A stretch of 64,000 nt of DNA, from assembly GCA_964636985.1 (NCBI GenBank), contig CAZWSX010000006.1:62001-126000 (forward strand), in the 5' to 3' direction. This document shows, one piece after another, positions 8,203 to 16,970 of the stretch. The notes under the pieces were generated by a model. It saw only the letters and a list, made by a program, of their open reading frames with translations. It was not told the DNA's origin and searched no databases. Positions within the stretch are counted from its first letter, which is position 1. Every line of letters begins with the position of its first letter. A program made the translations under genes and the position numbers. Source of the DNA: CAZWSX01 sp964636985. GTDB taxonomy: Bacteria; Planctomycetota; Planctomycetia; Pirellulales; Pirellulaceae.

Positions 8203-9198
8203 TCATTGGTTTTCGCGAATCGGTTCGTCCTTGAGCTTTGTCACTTGCACCCGCCAACGGTGACCCGTGCTCGTGGTAAAAGGTTCGCTCGAAACGGTTC
8301 CAGTTTCGCTGATTTGTTGTTGAACGTTGCCGATCAGGTGAGCTAGTTGCTCGAAGAACTCCGGCGGGCCGCCGATGTTTTCTCCGTCGATCCAACTGCC
8401 GCGGCTGACTTGAAGTGCGACTTCGCCTCCGGCGTGGTGAAAGCGAACACTCGGTACACGTGTTGCCACCGGAGGAACGGTTGAACTCGCCGCGAACGTC
8501 GTCAACGCGTCGCACGCCGTCGCAAGGTCGACGGCCGCCCCCGCAACCCGCAGAAGTTGCTTGTGGTCGTCGATCTCCAGATCGATCGGAACGTCGACTT
8601 GCTTCGATTCCGGCAAGTGATGGCTTTCGGGGACACTCCAGGTCGATGCGATGAACTCGCGCACGAACCCCACGCGGTTGGCCGGGTGGATCTCGATTGG
8701 CTGGCTGATCAGAGCGCCTTCAAACAGCAGGACTAAGGAGTTGGTGTCACGCTGCGTTTGCGGATCGACTCCGATCCAAAAGTAGCGCGGGATCGGCAGG
8801 CGGAACTCCTCTCCCGAATTCGCCCTGAAGCGGAGACCGTCGCGATCCAGCCAAACATTGGGCGATCGTGTTCGCCAGCGGACAAATGCCGCCCGTTCCT
8901 TGAAATAGAGAGCGACGCACAGGATCGCGGCTCCGACGAGACTCGCCGGCACCAGGTAGCCGGGCAAAAAAAAGACGGTCAACGTCGCGACAATCAGGGC
9001 GAAGATAAGCGGTCGCCAGCCGATTTTGTGCGACTCGCCAAACTCGGGAATGCGCCAAGAGATGGCGTCCGGGCGTTGACCGCCTGCAAAGGAGCTGGAG
9101 CGCGCGTCGCGCAGATCGTCAACGCGAGCGCGTGGCGAAGCATTTGTCGTTTCGCTACCGTGCTCGTCCTGATCACCGACGGTTTGCGAGACGTTCAT
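8203..9198 (-). CDS. hypothetical membrane protein
   Basis: This 331-residue protein is not recognised. The first 45 residues are polar. Residues about 60-100 hold two hydrophobic membrane segments ('LIFALIVATLTVFFLPGYLVPASLVGAAILCVALYF', split here). The rest is a soluble region with alternating hydrophobic strands ('SPNVWLDRDGLRFRANSGEEFRLPI', 'YFWIGVDPQTQRDTNSLVLLFEG'), reminiscent of a PH-like membrane-associated domain; that resemblance is only by eye. It precedes two scramblase-like genes on the same strand by transcription order from the right, with a 61-base gap, so it may be expressed with them. Nothing in the sequence fixes its role. Confidence 0.6.
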   Translation of the reverse strand: MNVSQTVGDQDEHGSETTNASPRARVDDLRDARSSSFAGGQRPDAISWRIPEFGESHKIGWRPLIFALIVATLTVFFLPGYLVPASLVGAAILCVALYFKERAAFVRWRTRSPNVWLDRDGLRFRANSGEEFRLPIPRYFWIGVDPQTQRDTNSLVLLFEGALISQPIEIHPANRVGFVREFIASTWSVPESHHLPESKQVDVPIDLEIDDHKQLLRVAGAAVDLATACDALTTFAASSTVPPVATRVPSVRFHHAGGEVALQVSRGSWIDGENIGGPPEFFEQLAHLIGNVQQQISETGTVSSEPFTTSTGHRWRVQVTKLKDEPIRENQ

Positions 9199-9259
9199 GC
9201 CGAGTTGTTGATCGAGCGTAGGGGAAAGTTCCGAATCCCCTCATTCTACTCGTTGAGGA

Positions 9260-9838
9260 CTATTCGTTGAGTACCATGTCGATGCAAAGAACCGACCCCA
9301 GGATGAGCACTCGCACGGGATCGTCTTTAGGAACGCGCGATGAGATCTCGAGCGTGTAGTTGTCGACGGACGAAAACCAACCGCTGTACGACTGCGGGGG
9401 CTTGCGTTTGACGCGGGCGAGTTCATCGCTTTCGCGCGAGAAGCGATAGTCCCAGCCCGACGAGTGTCCGCGCAGCTCGTAACGAGCATTACCGGCGGCG
9501 TCGAGGACATCGAACACGCAACCCATCAGCGACCAGCGTTCGCGGAACGCGCCGACGGGCTTGTCCACATCGTCCAACACTGCGACTTCGGAGCGGAAAA
9601 AGGCGGGGCCGCGCTGGACCTTAAAGGCGCGGTCGCCGGCCAACGTTTTCGCCGCGATCGCGAACGAGGTCATCCGCTTGAGCGGGCTGGAGCGCATCGC
9701 CCGCTTCATCATGCCGAGATCTTCCTCGCGGCAGGCGAGCAGCGTCGAGTTGCTCTTAGGATCGACGATGTCGTAGTTGCTCGCCGATCCCTTATGCTCG
9801 TTGACGAAAAAGAGGTTTCGCGAAAAGACGGCATCCAT
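9260..9838 (-). CDS. phospholipid scramblase / LURP-one-like protein, copy 2
   Basis: This 192-residue protein belongs to the scramblase/LURP-one-like beta-barrel family as judged from 'SNYDIVDPKSN', 'FAIAAKTLAGDRAFKVQRG', 'VAVLDDVDKPVGAF' and 'FDVLDAAGNARYEL', with a hydrophobic C-terminal segment ('PVRVLILGSVLCIDMVLNE'). Bacterial members bind lipids or membranes, but their activity is not established. An AAGGA site lies 8 bases before the ATG. It is the downstream member of a tandem pair with a paralogue ending 63 bases upstream, so the two arose by duplication and are probably co-transcribed. There is no signal peptide, so it should act on the cytoplasmic side. Confidence 0.65.
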   Translation of the reverse strand: MDAVFSRNLFFVNEHKGSASNYDIVDPKSNSTLLACREEDLGMMKRAMRSSPLKRMTSFAIAAKTLAGDRAFKVQRGPAFFRSEVAVLDDVDKPVGAFRERWSLMGCVFDVLDAAGNARYELRGHSSGWDYRFSRESDELARVKRKPPQSYSGWFSSVDNYTLEISSRVPKDDPVRVLILGSVLCIDMVLNE

Positions 9839-9854
9839 TGGGGAGTCCTTTCCC

Positions 9855-9889
9855 GCACGGCAGCGGCGACAGCACTGCTGCCGCCGTGC
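9855..9889. repeat. imperfect hairpin between the tandem scramblase-like genes
   Basis: GCACGGC (9855-9861) pairs with GCCGTGC (9883-9889), with further imperfect pairing inside. It lies between the two paralogous genes and has no T-tract. It may adjust relative expression of the two cistrons; that is inference. Confidence 0.35.
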
Positions 9890-9901
9890 TTCAGCAAACG
9901 A

Positions 9902-10495
9902 TTAGCGTTCCTTCAATACGAGATCGATACACATCACGGCCGCCATGATCAAGATGCGTAGCGGGTGATTTTGCGGAACGCCCTGATTTATTTCCAAGAT
10001 ATAGTTGTCGGCCGAGGTGAAAAGCTCTTTTCCCAGGCCGGCCCACTTCTTGGAGACCTTGGCGTACTCTTGTTCGCCTTGCTTAAAAGTAAACTCCCAG
10101 CCCGTCCATTTGCCTTGTAACGTGCACAAGGGTTGGTCGTTGGCATCGAGGACCGTGAAAGCTCCCCCCAGCGAAAACCACTTCTGCTTGAAGCCGCCGA
10201 CGCGCTGGTTATTTTCGTCCATCACGTCGACCTTCGAAACGAAGAAGGTCCAACCTCGTTTGACGTTTACGACCGGGCTTCCGTCGGGCGCACGGACCAT
10301 CACGTCGAACGGCGTGAGCGTTTTGTAGTCCTTGGTGAAGCGAAGGAACTTGGTGAACATCCCCAGATTCTCTTCGTTGCAAGTCATGATGACTTGCTGA
10401 GTGCTGGGATCGAGGATGTCGTACGAGTTCGACGCTTTAAAGAACCCCACCTTCTCTCGGACAAAGTACAAATTGTGGTTCAGTACTGGATGCAT
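9902..10495 (-). CDS. phospholipid scramblase / LURP-one-like protein, copy 1
   Basis: This 197-residue protein is a paralogue of its downstream neighbour. The two share 'LxFVxEK/HKG', 'SYDILDPSTQQV', 'C(N/R)EE(N/D)LGM', 'FDVMVRAPDGSPVVNVKRG', 'FTVLDANDQPLCTLQGKW' and the C-terminal 'VPQNHPLRILIMAAVMCIDLVL'. The conserved hydrophobic end could anchor the barrel to the membrane, as in scramblases. AGGAAA lies about 7 bases before the ATG. Sequence divergence between copies is large enough that the duplication is not recent. The lipid-related function is family inference only. Confidence 0.65.
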   Translation of the reverse strand: MHPVLNHNLYFVREKVGFFKASNSYDILDPSTQQVIMTCNEENLGMFTKFLRFTKDYKTLTPFDVMVRAPDGSPVVNVKRGWTFFVSKVDVMDENNQRVGGFKQKWFSLGGAFTVLDANDQPLCTLQGKWTGWEFTFKQGEQEYAKVSKKWAGLGKELFTSADNYILEINQGVPQNHPLRILIMAAVMCIDLVLKER

Positions 10496-10563
10496 CAGAG
10501 TTTCCTAAACGGATGAATAAACACAGTAGGAACACAAACGGCGGGTCGAACGCCCTTCGTCGT

Positions 10564-10587
10564 CGCCGCACCGACAGTCGTGCGGCG
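10564..10587. terminator. hairpin downstream of the SGNH-Dabb gene
   Basis: CGCCGCAC (10564-10571) pairs perfectly with GTGCGGCG (10580-10587) around an 8-base loop. It starts 24 bases after the stop of the minus-strand hydrolase gene. No T-run follows, so it is only a possible terminator. Confidence 0.35.
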
Positions 10588-10610
10588 AGTTAAACGGCAA
10601 GGCGTCAAGG

Positions 10611-11618
10611 TTACTTGGTCCAGAAGTCGACGACCACCGCCTTCTTGAGGTGCGGCTTCACCAAGTCGACAAACTTGAGGTGTTCGGCGTGCGGCAAATA
10701 GGTAGCGCGCCCTTTTTCATCCTTGAAGGTGACGATAAACGCATGGGTCAACCCATCCGCCAATCCTTCGGGGCTATTGTTGGTGCCGCATTCGAAGTCG
10801 GCGATCTCAGGAATCTTGCTCGGCAAAGCCTTGAAGCCATCGAGAATCTCCTTGAGCTTCTCGGGCGAAGTGTCTTCTTTGAACTGGAACAAAACGACGT
10901 GTCGCAGAACGCGGTCGCCTGCGCCTCCGGTCAAGCCAGTCAGCATTTGTTCGGCCACGAATTGATTCCCTTGCTTGTTCAAGTGCACGCCGTCGGTGGT
11001 GAGGATATTCTTGTCGGCATTGGCGTTATTGTTGGCCTTGAGGTGGTCGACGAATGCCTTGCGGAGATCGATCAAACGAACCTTGGTATCGGCGGCGACC
11101 GCGCGGCTGATGGCGCAGTATTCGTCGAGCATCTTGTCGAGCGGGTTGCTTCCGTCGTGCTTTTCGCCGATGACGCTCGCCGTGCACAAAAAGACTTTGG
11201 CCTTGGCATCCTTGAGTTTGGCGATGATCCGCCGAAGGCCCTTTTCGAAATCTTCCTTGCTGGTGCCCCGACCGTTCTGCGAATGCCAAACGTCGTTGAT
11301 CCCGATATAGATGACAACGGCGGTTGGCTTCTTAGCGAGCACGTCGCGCTCAAGTCGTCCTTCCAAATCGGGGACACGATTGCCGCTGATGCCCGCGCCG
11401 ATCACGTCGACCTTGGTGCTGGGGTGCTGCTTGGCGAGTTCCGTTTCGAAAATCTTGATGTAGCCGTCGGGACCGGCGCCCGCTTGGGTAATCGAGTCGC
11501 CGAGAAAAACGAGCTTGTCGCCCGCGGCGAGTTTGTCTTCACCCTTGGCGGGCGAACCAATCATCAAAGCGACTCCCAAAGCGAAAAAGGCCAGTGCGGC
11601 CGAAAAAAATCGTGACAT
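10611..11618 (-). CDS. secreted SGNH/GDSL hydrolase fused to a Dabb (stress-responsive A/B barrel) domain
   Basis: I chose the ATG at 11618 because it opens with a good signal peptide ('SRFFSAALAFFALGVALMIGSPAKG') and has AAGG 8 bases upstream; an upstream in-frame start at 11810 would only add a basic, non-secretory leader. The protein is 335 residues. Residues about 30-225 are an SGNH hydrolase: 'FLGDSITQAG' (Ser nucleophile), 'GISGNRVPD', 'YIGINDVWH', and 'DGVHLNKQGN' (Asp/His). Residues about 235-335 match the Dabb domain ('LRHVVLFQFKEDTSPEKL', 'THAFIVTFKDEKGRATYLPH'). SGNH enzymes cleave esters, often acetyl groups on polysaccharides. The fusion partner's role is unknown. The protein is exported. 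Confidence 0.85.
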   Translation of the reverse strand: MSRFFSAALAFFALGVALMIGSPAKGEDKLAAGDKLVFLGDSITQAGAGPDGYIKIFETELAKQHPSTKVDVIGAGISGNRVPDLEGRLERDVLAKKPTAVVIYIGINDVWHSQNGRGTSKEDFEKGLRRIIAKLKDAKAKVFLCTASVIGEKHDGSNPLDKMLDEYCAISRAVAADTKVRLIDLRKAFVDHLKANNNANADKNILTTDGVHLNKQGNQFVAEQMLTGLTGGAGDRVLRHVVLFQFKEDTSPEKLKEILDGFKALPSKIPEIADFECGTNNSPEGLADGLTHAFIVTFKDEKGRATYLPHAEHLKFVDLVKPHLKKAVVVDFWTK

Positions 11619-11884
11619 GGCGAAAACCTTAGCGAGGGAACAGAGAAACCGCGCGGAAGCGCTTCCGGGGAGCATCGTAATGCGAAAAAGGACGAATGTC
11701 ACACGGTAACGCCAGCGAATTTTGTGGAAATTTCCGCCGCAGCGTTCCCACAGAACCCTCTGGTTTTCGAGGAGAACGCCGTCGCGTAAGATTTCTCCGC
11801 TAGTGGGCATCTGAATAGGTGTCTGCTTGGCTTTGGGAGTGAATTGCGGGACGAGGCTAAAGGGCAGGGTAAAAGGGGCGAACA

Positions 11885-12898
11885 GTGGCTCGCAACGAAC
11901 AACTCATCCGGCAACACAAGCTCCTCCAGATCTTGGAGGAATACCGCTTCGGGCGAACGCTCGAAGAACTCCGCGACGAAATTGTCGAGTCGCTGGGGCT
12001 TTCCTCGCTGCACACGCGCAGCATTCGCCGAGACCTGGAAGCGCTGCAGACGGCCGGCGTCGATCTTGCGCCGCACGAGACGGCCGACCGCAAGGTATGG
12101 AAGCTAGGGCCGCGTGCTAAGTCGTCGGTCAAGATCACCGCCTCGGCTACCGAATTGATGGCTCTCTCGCTCGGGCGAGATCTCCTTTACCCATTGGCTG
12201 GAACTCCCTTCTGGCAAGGGATCGAAACGTTCTGGAAGAAAGTCCAAGACGCAGTCCCGGGCTCCGTGTGGGACCACTACGAGCGATTCCGGGAGCTACT
12301 CACCGTTCTGGGCATGCCCTCGAAAAGCTACGAGTCGCATCACGGCATCCTGGCGACGCTGAATCGGGCCATGCTGGAGCATCGCGTCGTCGAGATCGTC
12401 TACCACGCCGTCGGCAAAGAACCCAAGAAGCGAAAGATCGAGCCGTATAGCATCGTCTTCTACCAGTCGAGCCTCTACATCGTCGCGGCAGCGAACGAAA
12501 TCCCGACCGACAACCCCGAACGCGTCCGCCATTGGAAGCTAGACCGTTTCAGCAAGGCCGACGCGCTGGATGAGTGGTTCAAGATCCCGGCGGGCTTCGA
12601 CTTGAAGAAACACCTTAAAGAGAGCGTCGGGATCTTCTCTAGCGGCAAGAGCCGCGAGTACCGAATCGCCGTCAGCCCGCGCGCGGCGCGGTGGGTGCGC
12701 GAAGATCCCTGGCACGAGGAACAAAAGATTGAGGATCAACCTGGTGGAGGTGTCATCCTCACGGTTCCAGCGGCTCACGAAATGGAGATTATCACGCGAG
12801 TTTTAGCACTAGCAGCCGATGCAGAAGTGCTTTCGCCGGCGACCTGCCGCAAGTCGATTGGCAACTTGGTGAAGGAGATGGCGAAGAAGTACGAGTAG
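11885..12898 (+). CDS. WYL-domain transcriptional regulator with HTH
   Basis: This 337-residue protein starts at GTG with a purine-rich AGGGG site about 9 bases upstream. The N-terminal 75 residues form a winged helix-turn-helix ('RQHKLLQILEEYRFGRTLEEL', 'RSIRRDLEALQTAGVDL'). The middle carries the WYL core ('HRVVEIVYHAVG', 'RKIEPYSIVFYQSSLYIVAAAN', 'RHWKLDRFSKADAL'), and a WCX-like C-terminal extension follows ('YRIAVSPRAARWVREDPWHEEQK'). WYL regulators bind nucleotide-type ligands and control stress, DNA-damage or defence genes. No defence genes adjoin it. It is divergent from the SGNH hydrolase, whose start is about 265 bases away. Confidence 0.85.
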   Translation: MARNEQLIRQHKLLQILEEYRFGRTLEELRDEIVESLGLSSLHTRSIRRDLEALQTAGVDLAPHETADRKVWKLGPRAKSSVKITASATELMALSLGRDLLYPLAGTPFWQGIETFWKKVQDAVPGSVWDHYERFRELLTVLGMPSKSYESHHGILATLNRAMLEHRVVEIVYHAVGKEPKKRKIEPYSIVFYQSSLYIVAAANEIPTDNPERVRHWKLDRFSKADALDEWFKIPAGFDLKKHLKESVGIFSSGKSREYRIAVSPRAARWVREDPWHEEQKIEDQPGGGVILTVPAAHEMEIITRVLALAADAEVLSPATCRKSIGNLVKEMAKKYE

Positions 12899-12918
12899 GC
12901 TCGCAAATGTACGAACGC

Positions 12919-13320
12919 CTAGCTGGGCCAGGCAGCGAAGCCATCTGACTCGGGTTCGATCGGCGCCCGGCCCATCGCTGTCAGATCAGTGTTATACCGA
13001 TAGGTGTAAGCCGTACCCACCTCGCCATCGAGCGTTTGGTACTCAACTTTCACCCGCTGGTATAAGTCGTCCTTACGGCCGGCGTAGCCTTCGATTTCGT
13101 CGAGTACGCGCAGCGTTTCCGTGAGATGTTCTTCGGCAATTGTCCAAACCTCGCCCAGTACTCGATCGGTGCCCTCGCGCAGGGCAGGGTAGGGGCCTAG
13201 GTCGAAGAGAGTCCCTTCGATCCAAGCCGGCTCGACGCTTGTCGGCGGATGTGGCCAACACCGCTCGCGGCTTTGGCCCCGTTTGAGCGTTCCGTAGACG
13301 AAAACCTGCCGTACCAGCAT
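12919..13320 (-). CDS. gamma-glutamylcyclotransferase-like (AIG2/GGCT) protein
   Basis: This 133-residue protein starts at the ATG at 13320. The N-terminal 'VFVYGTLKRGQSRE' is the substrate-binding loop of the GGCT/AIG2 fold. 'GTLFDLGPYPAL', 'GEVWTI' and 'LRVLDEIEGY' (candidate catalytic Glu) complete the family pattern. These small enzymes form 5-oxoproline from gamma-glutamyl compounds, but many bacterial members are uncharacterised. A much longer reading frame upstream overlaps the divergent cytochrome gene and is not supported. The gene lies tail to tail with the WYL regulator and divergent from the PVC-type gene. Confidence 0.8.
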   Translation of the reverse strand: MLVRQVFVYGTLKRGQSRERCWPHPPTSVEPAWIEGTLFDLGPYPALREGTDRVLGEVWTIAEEHLTETLRVLDEIEGYAGRKDDLYQRVKVEYQTLDGEVGTAYTYRYNTDLTAMGRAPIEPESDGFAAWPS

Positions 13321-13422
13321 CCGCTTTTCTCTCCGGCGAGTTAATATAACGGTTCCTTTCCTGCGTCGCCGACCTACCCTCCCGGCGATCGATCCCTCCC
13401 TTTGACTCTTGCAGTGGTAATC

Positions 13423-16400
13423 ATGGCTTGTTTCTCGCGTGTGGGCTGGTGTGCCGCGATGGTTTTGGCTTGCGGTGGCATGAGTTCTCTTTGGGCCGCC
13501 GATCCATTCGCCGAAGGTGTCCGGACCACTCCTCACCTCCCGCCTGCTCAGGAGCAAAAGGCCTTCAAGTTGCCTGCGGGTTTTGAGATCGAACTCGTCG
13601 CCGCGGAACCGGAGATTCAAAAGCCGCTCAACATGGCATTCGATGCGAAGGGTCGCATTTGGTTGACCGACTCGGTTGAGTATCCTTATGCCGCGCCGCT
13701 CGATAAGAAGGGGCGCGACACCGTCAAGGTCTTGGAAGACACCGATGGCGACGGCAAGTACGAAAAGATCACGACGTTCGCCGATGGCATGAATATCCCC
13801 ATCGGGATCTATCCCTATCAAGATGGTTGCCTCGTTTTCACGATTCCAAACATCCTCTTTTTGCGCGATACCGATGGCGATGGCGTTTGCGACGAACGCA
13901 AGCACATCCTCGGCCCATTCGGTTTCGATCGCGACACGCACGGCATGAACAACGCCTTTCGCCGTGGCTACGACGGCTGGCTCTACGCTTGCCACGGATT
14001 CAACAACAACACCAGTGTCACGGCCGCCGACGGCAGCAAAGTGACGATGAACTCAGGCAACACCTATCGCTTTCGGCCGGATGGCTCACGGATCGAGCAA
14101 TTCACCTGGGGCCAGGTCAACCCGTTTGGGATGTGCATCGACCCGCTCTTCAACTTGTTCACGGCTGACTGTCACAGCAAACCCGTGTACCAATTGCTTC
14201 GTGGCGGGTATTACCCCAGCTTCGGCAAGCCTGACGATGGCCTGGGCTTTGTTCCACCGATGATGGAGCACCTTCACGGCTCGACGGCGATCTGCGGATT
14301 GATCACCTACGACTCCGCCGATTGGCCGGCTGAGTATCAAGGCAACTACTTCAGCGGCAATGTGATGACGAGCCGGATCAACCGTAACTCGCCCGTTTAT
14401 CACGGAAGCACGATTCAGGCCAAAGAGGAGCAGGACTTCCTCTCTTGCGAAGATCCATGGTTCCGGCCCGTCGATATCCAGTTGGGGCCCGACGGCGCCA
14501 TGTACGTTCTCGATTTCTACAACCGGATCATCGGCCACTACGAGGTTCCGCTCCCTCACCCGGGGCGCGACCGCACGAGCGGCCGCATTTGGAAGATCAG
14601 CTACAAGACGGACAAGTCGAAGCCGCAAGGCAAGTTCGATATCTCGTCGGCCGATGCAATCGCGCTCATCGAGATGCTCAAGGACACCAACAAAACCCGC
14701 CGGATGCTGGCGGCCGATCAGCTATTTGATCGGGTGGGCGCCGCGGCAGCCGACAGTGCGGCGAAGACCCTGCCTAAAACCGACTCTCCGCTGCAACAAA
14801 TCCATCTGGCCTGGTTGCTGGAGCGCTGGGGCAAGCTCGATGAACCGTCGCTGCTCACGCTCGCCAAGTCGCCGGTCCGTGACGTTCGTGTCCACGCAAT
14901 GAAGATCCTTTCGGAACGAAAGGCCTGGAACCCCACGCTGCGCACTGCGGCCGTCGCGGGCTTGAAAGACGACGACGCCTTCGTCAAGCGTGCTGCTGCC
15001 GATGCAATTGGTCGTCACCCCGATGGATCGACTGTGGAACCTCTAATGGCGGCCTGGGACGCGACGCCCGAGGCCGACAACCACCTGGTGCAAGTGATCA
15101 AAATGGCCGTCCGCGACCACATCAGCGACGAAGCGACGGCCTCGATGTTGGATCTGAGCAAGTGGAAGCCCGCGCAGCTTAAGTTGCTTCAAACCGTCTT
15201 CCCAGGCAGCCACACGCCGGCCGGTGGAGCGTTGATCGCTAAATGGCTGGTTACCGTACCCGCTGGTACGTCTCTGTCGCCTGAACTCCTTCGCAGTGCC
15301 GCGCGCAACGTTCCCAACGAGATCGTCCCGCAACTAGTCGAGCGAGCCAAGAAGATCGCCGGCGGCGATACGGCGCTTCAGGCATCGCTGCTGTTCGCGC
15401 TCGACGACGGGTTGGCTCAACGCGGTGCCGCGAATAGCCCTCACATTCACGACTGGGCGGTCGAGCTTTGTAACACCTATCTCAAAAGCGATTTGCCAAA
15501 GACGGTGCGGTGGGAAAATTCGCCCGTACCCGGCATGCGCGATACGGATGATCCGTGGGAAGTGCAGTACCGAGAATCTACCGACGGAAAGAATGCTCAG
15601 CCGTTTTTCAGCTCGCTCCCGCGCGGCGAAGAAGGCGTCGGCGTCCTCCGCTCGCAAGCTTTCACCGTTCCTAAGAGCCTCACATTCTGGTGTGCGGGAC
15701 ACTCGGGCGTTCCAAGCAATGGCAATAACGGGAAGAACAAGATTCGCCTCGTTGAAGCCGAGACGGGCCATGTTCTGGCGGAATCTTCTCCTCCCATCAA
15801 CGATTTGGCGCAGAAAATCGAGTGGAAACTCGGCGAGCATGCCGGCAAGAAGGCGTACATCGAGATTGCGGATAGCGACGCAGCCGAAGCTTACGCTTGG
15901 CTTGCGGTCGGCAGATTCTCGATGCCGGAACTCATGCCTTTCGAAACGAATCAACGCCGGCTCGCCAACATTGCGCTAATCGAGCGCTTCAAAATCGCCG
16001 AGCGTCGCGGCGAGCTTGAAAAGGTGTTGAAGAGTCCCGACGCCGACTTCCGTGTCAAAGGCGCAGCGGCGTTGGCCGTAGCGCGGATGAATCCGTCCGC
16101 TTTGGTGTCGACGGCCGCCAAGGTTATCGAGGAATCTTCGCTGGTTCCCGCCGTACGAGAAAAACTAGCGGCTGCCATTGCCGATCGCGACGAAGAAAAA
16201 ACAGCCGACGGCGTCGCTCAAGCTTTCGGGGCACTCCCTGCGAAGCTCCAGTCGCGCCTGGCGGTCGAACTGACCAGCGATTTGGCCGGTTGCAGCGCAT
16301 TGCTGGGGCTCATTGAAAATGGAAAAGCCGCCGCAACCGTACTTCAGCTGCCGACCGTGAAGCAAAAGATGGCGGCGACCAAGAACGAAGACCTGCTCGC

Positions 16401-16920
16401 TCGGGCCGATGCGATTCGCCAGACAATCCCAACCGACGTCCAGGCGATCACCAAAGCGATCGAAGACCGGCGCGCGTCCCTCGCCACGGTCAAGGGCGAC
16501 TCGCTTCGCGGTGCCGAACTGTTCAAAAAGCACTGCGCCATTTGCCATCAAGTCGCCGGCCAAGGCGCGGTGATCGGACCACAACTCGACGGCATTGGCA
16601 ATCGCGGCCAAGAACGCTTGCTCGAAGACCTACTCGACCCCAATCGGAATGTCGACGTTGCCTTCCGGTCGTCCACCATCGAACTCAAGGACGGCCGCAT
16701 CGTGACCGGGCTGGTTCGGCGACAAGAGGGAACGCAATTAGTCATCGCCGATGCACAGGGAAAAGAGTCCCAAATCGCGCTCGACGATATCGAAGAGCGA
16801 ACCGTCACCACCACGAGCTTGATGCCCGCAAACGTGGCCGAGATTCTGCCGGGCGACGACTTCGTCCACTTGATCAGGTACCTACTGGAGCAACGGCAGG
16901 TACGCGAACCGGCGCAGTAG
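13423..16920 (+). CDS. PVC-type haem-binding CxxCH protein (membrane-bound dehydrogenase-like, HEAT repeats, cytochrome c end)
   Basis: The start is ATG 13423, giving a signal peptide ending near 'SLWAA' (1165 residues); a TTG at 13402 is possible. Residues about 30-390 are a beta-propeller dehydrogenase-like domain ('GFEIELVAAEPEIQKPLNMAFD', 'DTDGDGKYEK', 'DTDGDGVCDERK', 'GPDGAMYVLDFYNRIIGHYE'). The middle is HEAT-like helical repeats. The C-terminus is a c-type haem domain with 'HCAICHQ' (CxxCH at about 1038-1042) and a late Met ('TTTSLMPANVAEIL') as possible axial ligand. Such proteins are exported, very common in Planctomycetes, and thought to oxidise carbohydrates; the substrate is unknown. 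Confidence 0.9.
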   Translation: MACFSRVGWCAAMVLACGGMSSLWAADPFAEGVRTTPHLPPAQEQKAFKLPAGFEIELVAAEPEIQKPLNMAFDAKGRIWLTDSVEYPYAAPLDKKGRDTVKVLEDTDGDGKYEKITTFADGMNIPIGIYPYQDGCLVFTIPNILFLRDTDGDGVCDERKHILGPFGFDRDTHGMNNAFRRGYDGWLYACHGFNNNTSVTAADGSKVTMNSGNTYRFRPDGSRIEQFTWGQVNPFGMCIDPLFNLFTADCHSKPVYQLLRGGYYPSFGKPDDGLGFVPPMMEHLHGSTAICGLITYDSADWPAEYQGNYFSGNVMTSRINRNSPVYHGSTIQAKEEQDFLSCEDPWFRPVDIQLGPDGAMYVLDFYNRIIGHYEVPLPHPGRDRTSGRIWKISYKTDKSKPQGKFDISSADAIALIEMLKDTNKTRRMLAADQLFDRVGAAAADSAAKTLPKTDSPLQQIHLAWLLERWGKLDEPSLLTLAKSPVRDVRVHAMKILSERKAWNPTLRTAAVAGLKDDDAFVKRAAADAIGRHPDGSTVEPLMAAWDATPEADNHLVQVIKMAVRDHISDEATASMLDLSKWKPAQLKLLQTVFPGSHTPAGGALIAKWLVTVPAGTSLSPELLRSAARNVPNEIVPQLVERAKKIAGGDTALQASLLFALDDGLAQRGAANSPHIHDWAVELCNTYLKSDLPKTVRWENSPVPGMRDTDDPWEVQYRESTDGKNAQPFFSSLPRGEEGVGVLRSQAFTVPKSLTFWCAGHSGVPSNGNNGKNKIRLVEAETGHVLAESSPPINDLAQKIEWKLGEHAGKKAYIEIADSDAAEAYAWLAVGRFSMPELMPFETNQRRLANIALIERFKIAERRGELEKVLKSPDADFRVKGAAALAVARMNPSALVSTAAKVIEESSLVPAVREKLAAAIADRDEEKTADGVAQAFGALPAKLQSRLAVELTSDLAGCSALLGLIENGKAAATVLQLPTVKQKMAATKNEDLLARADAIRQTIPTDVQAITKAIEDRRASLATVKGDSLRGAELFKKHCAICHQVAGQGAVIGPQLDGIGNRGQERLLEDLLDPNRNVDVAFRSSTIELKDGRIVTGLVRRQEGTQLVIADAQGKESQIALDDIEERTVTTTSLMPANVAEILPGDDFVHLIRYLLEQRQVREPAQ

Positions 16921-16970
16921 CTTTGAATTGACGGGTGCAACTTCGAATTCAGTCGGCCAGTGAAGCCCTC

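Noticed and set aside
12919..13995. 358-residue minus-strand frame
   Set aside because: Only the last 133 residues (from 13320) carry the GGCT-like motifs; the rest is antisense to the cytochrome gene.
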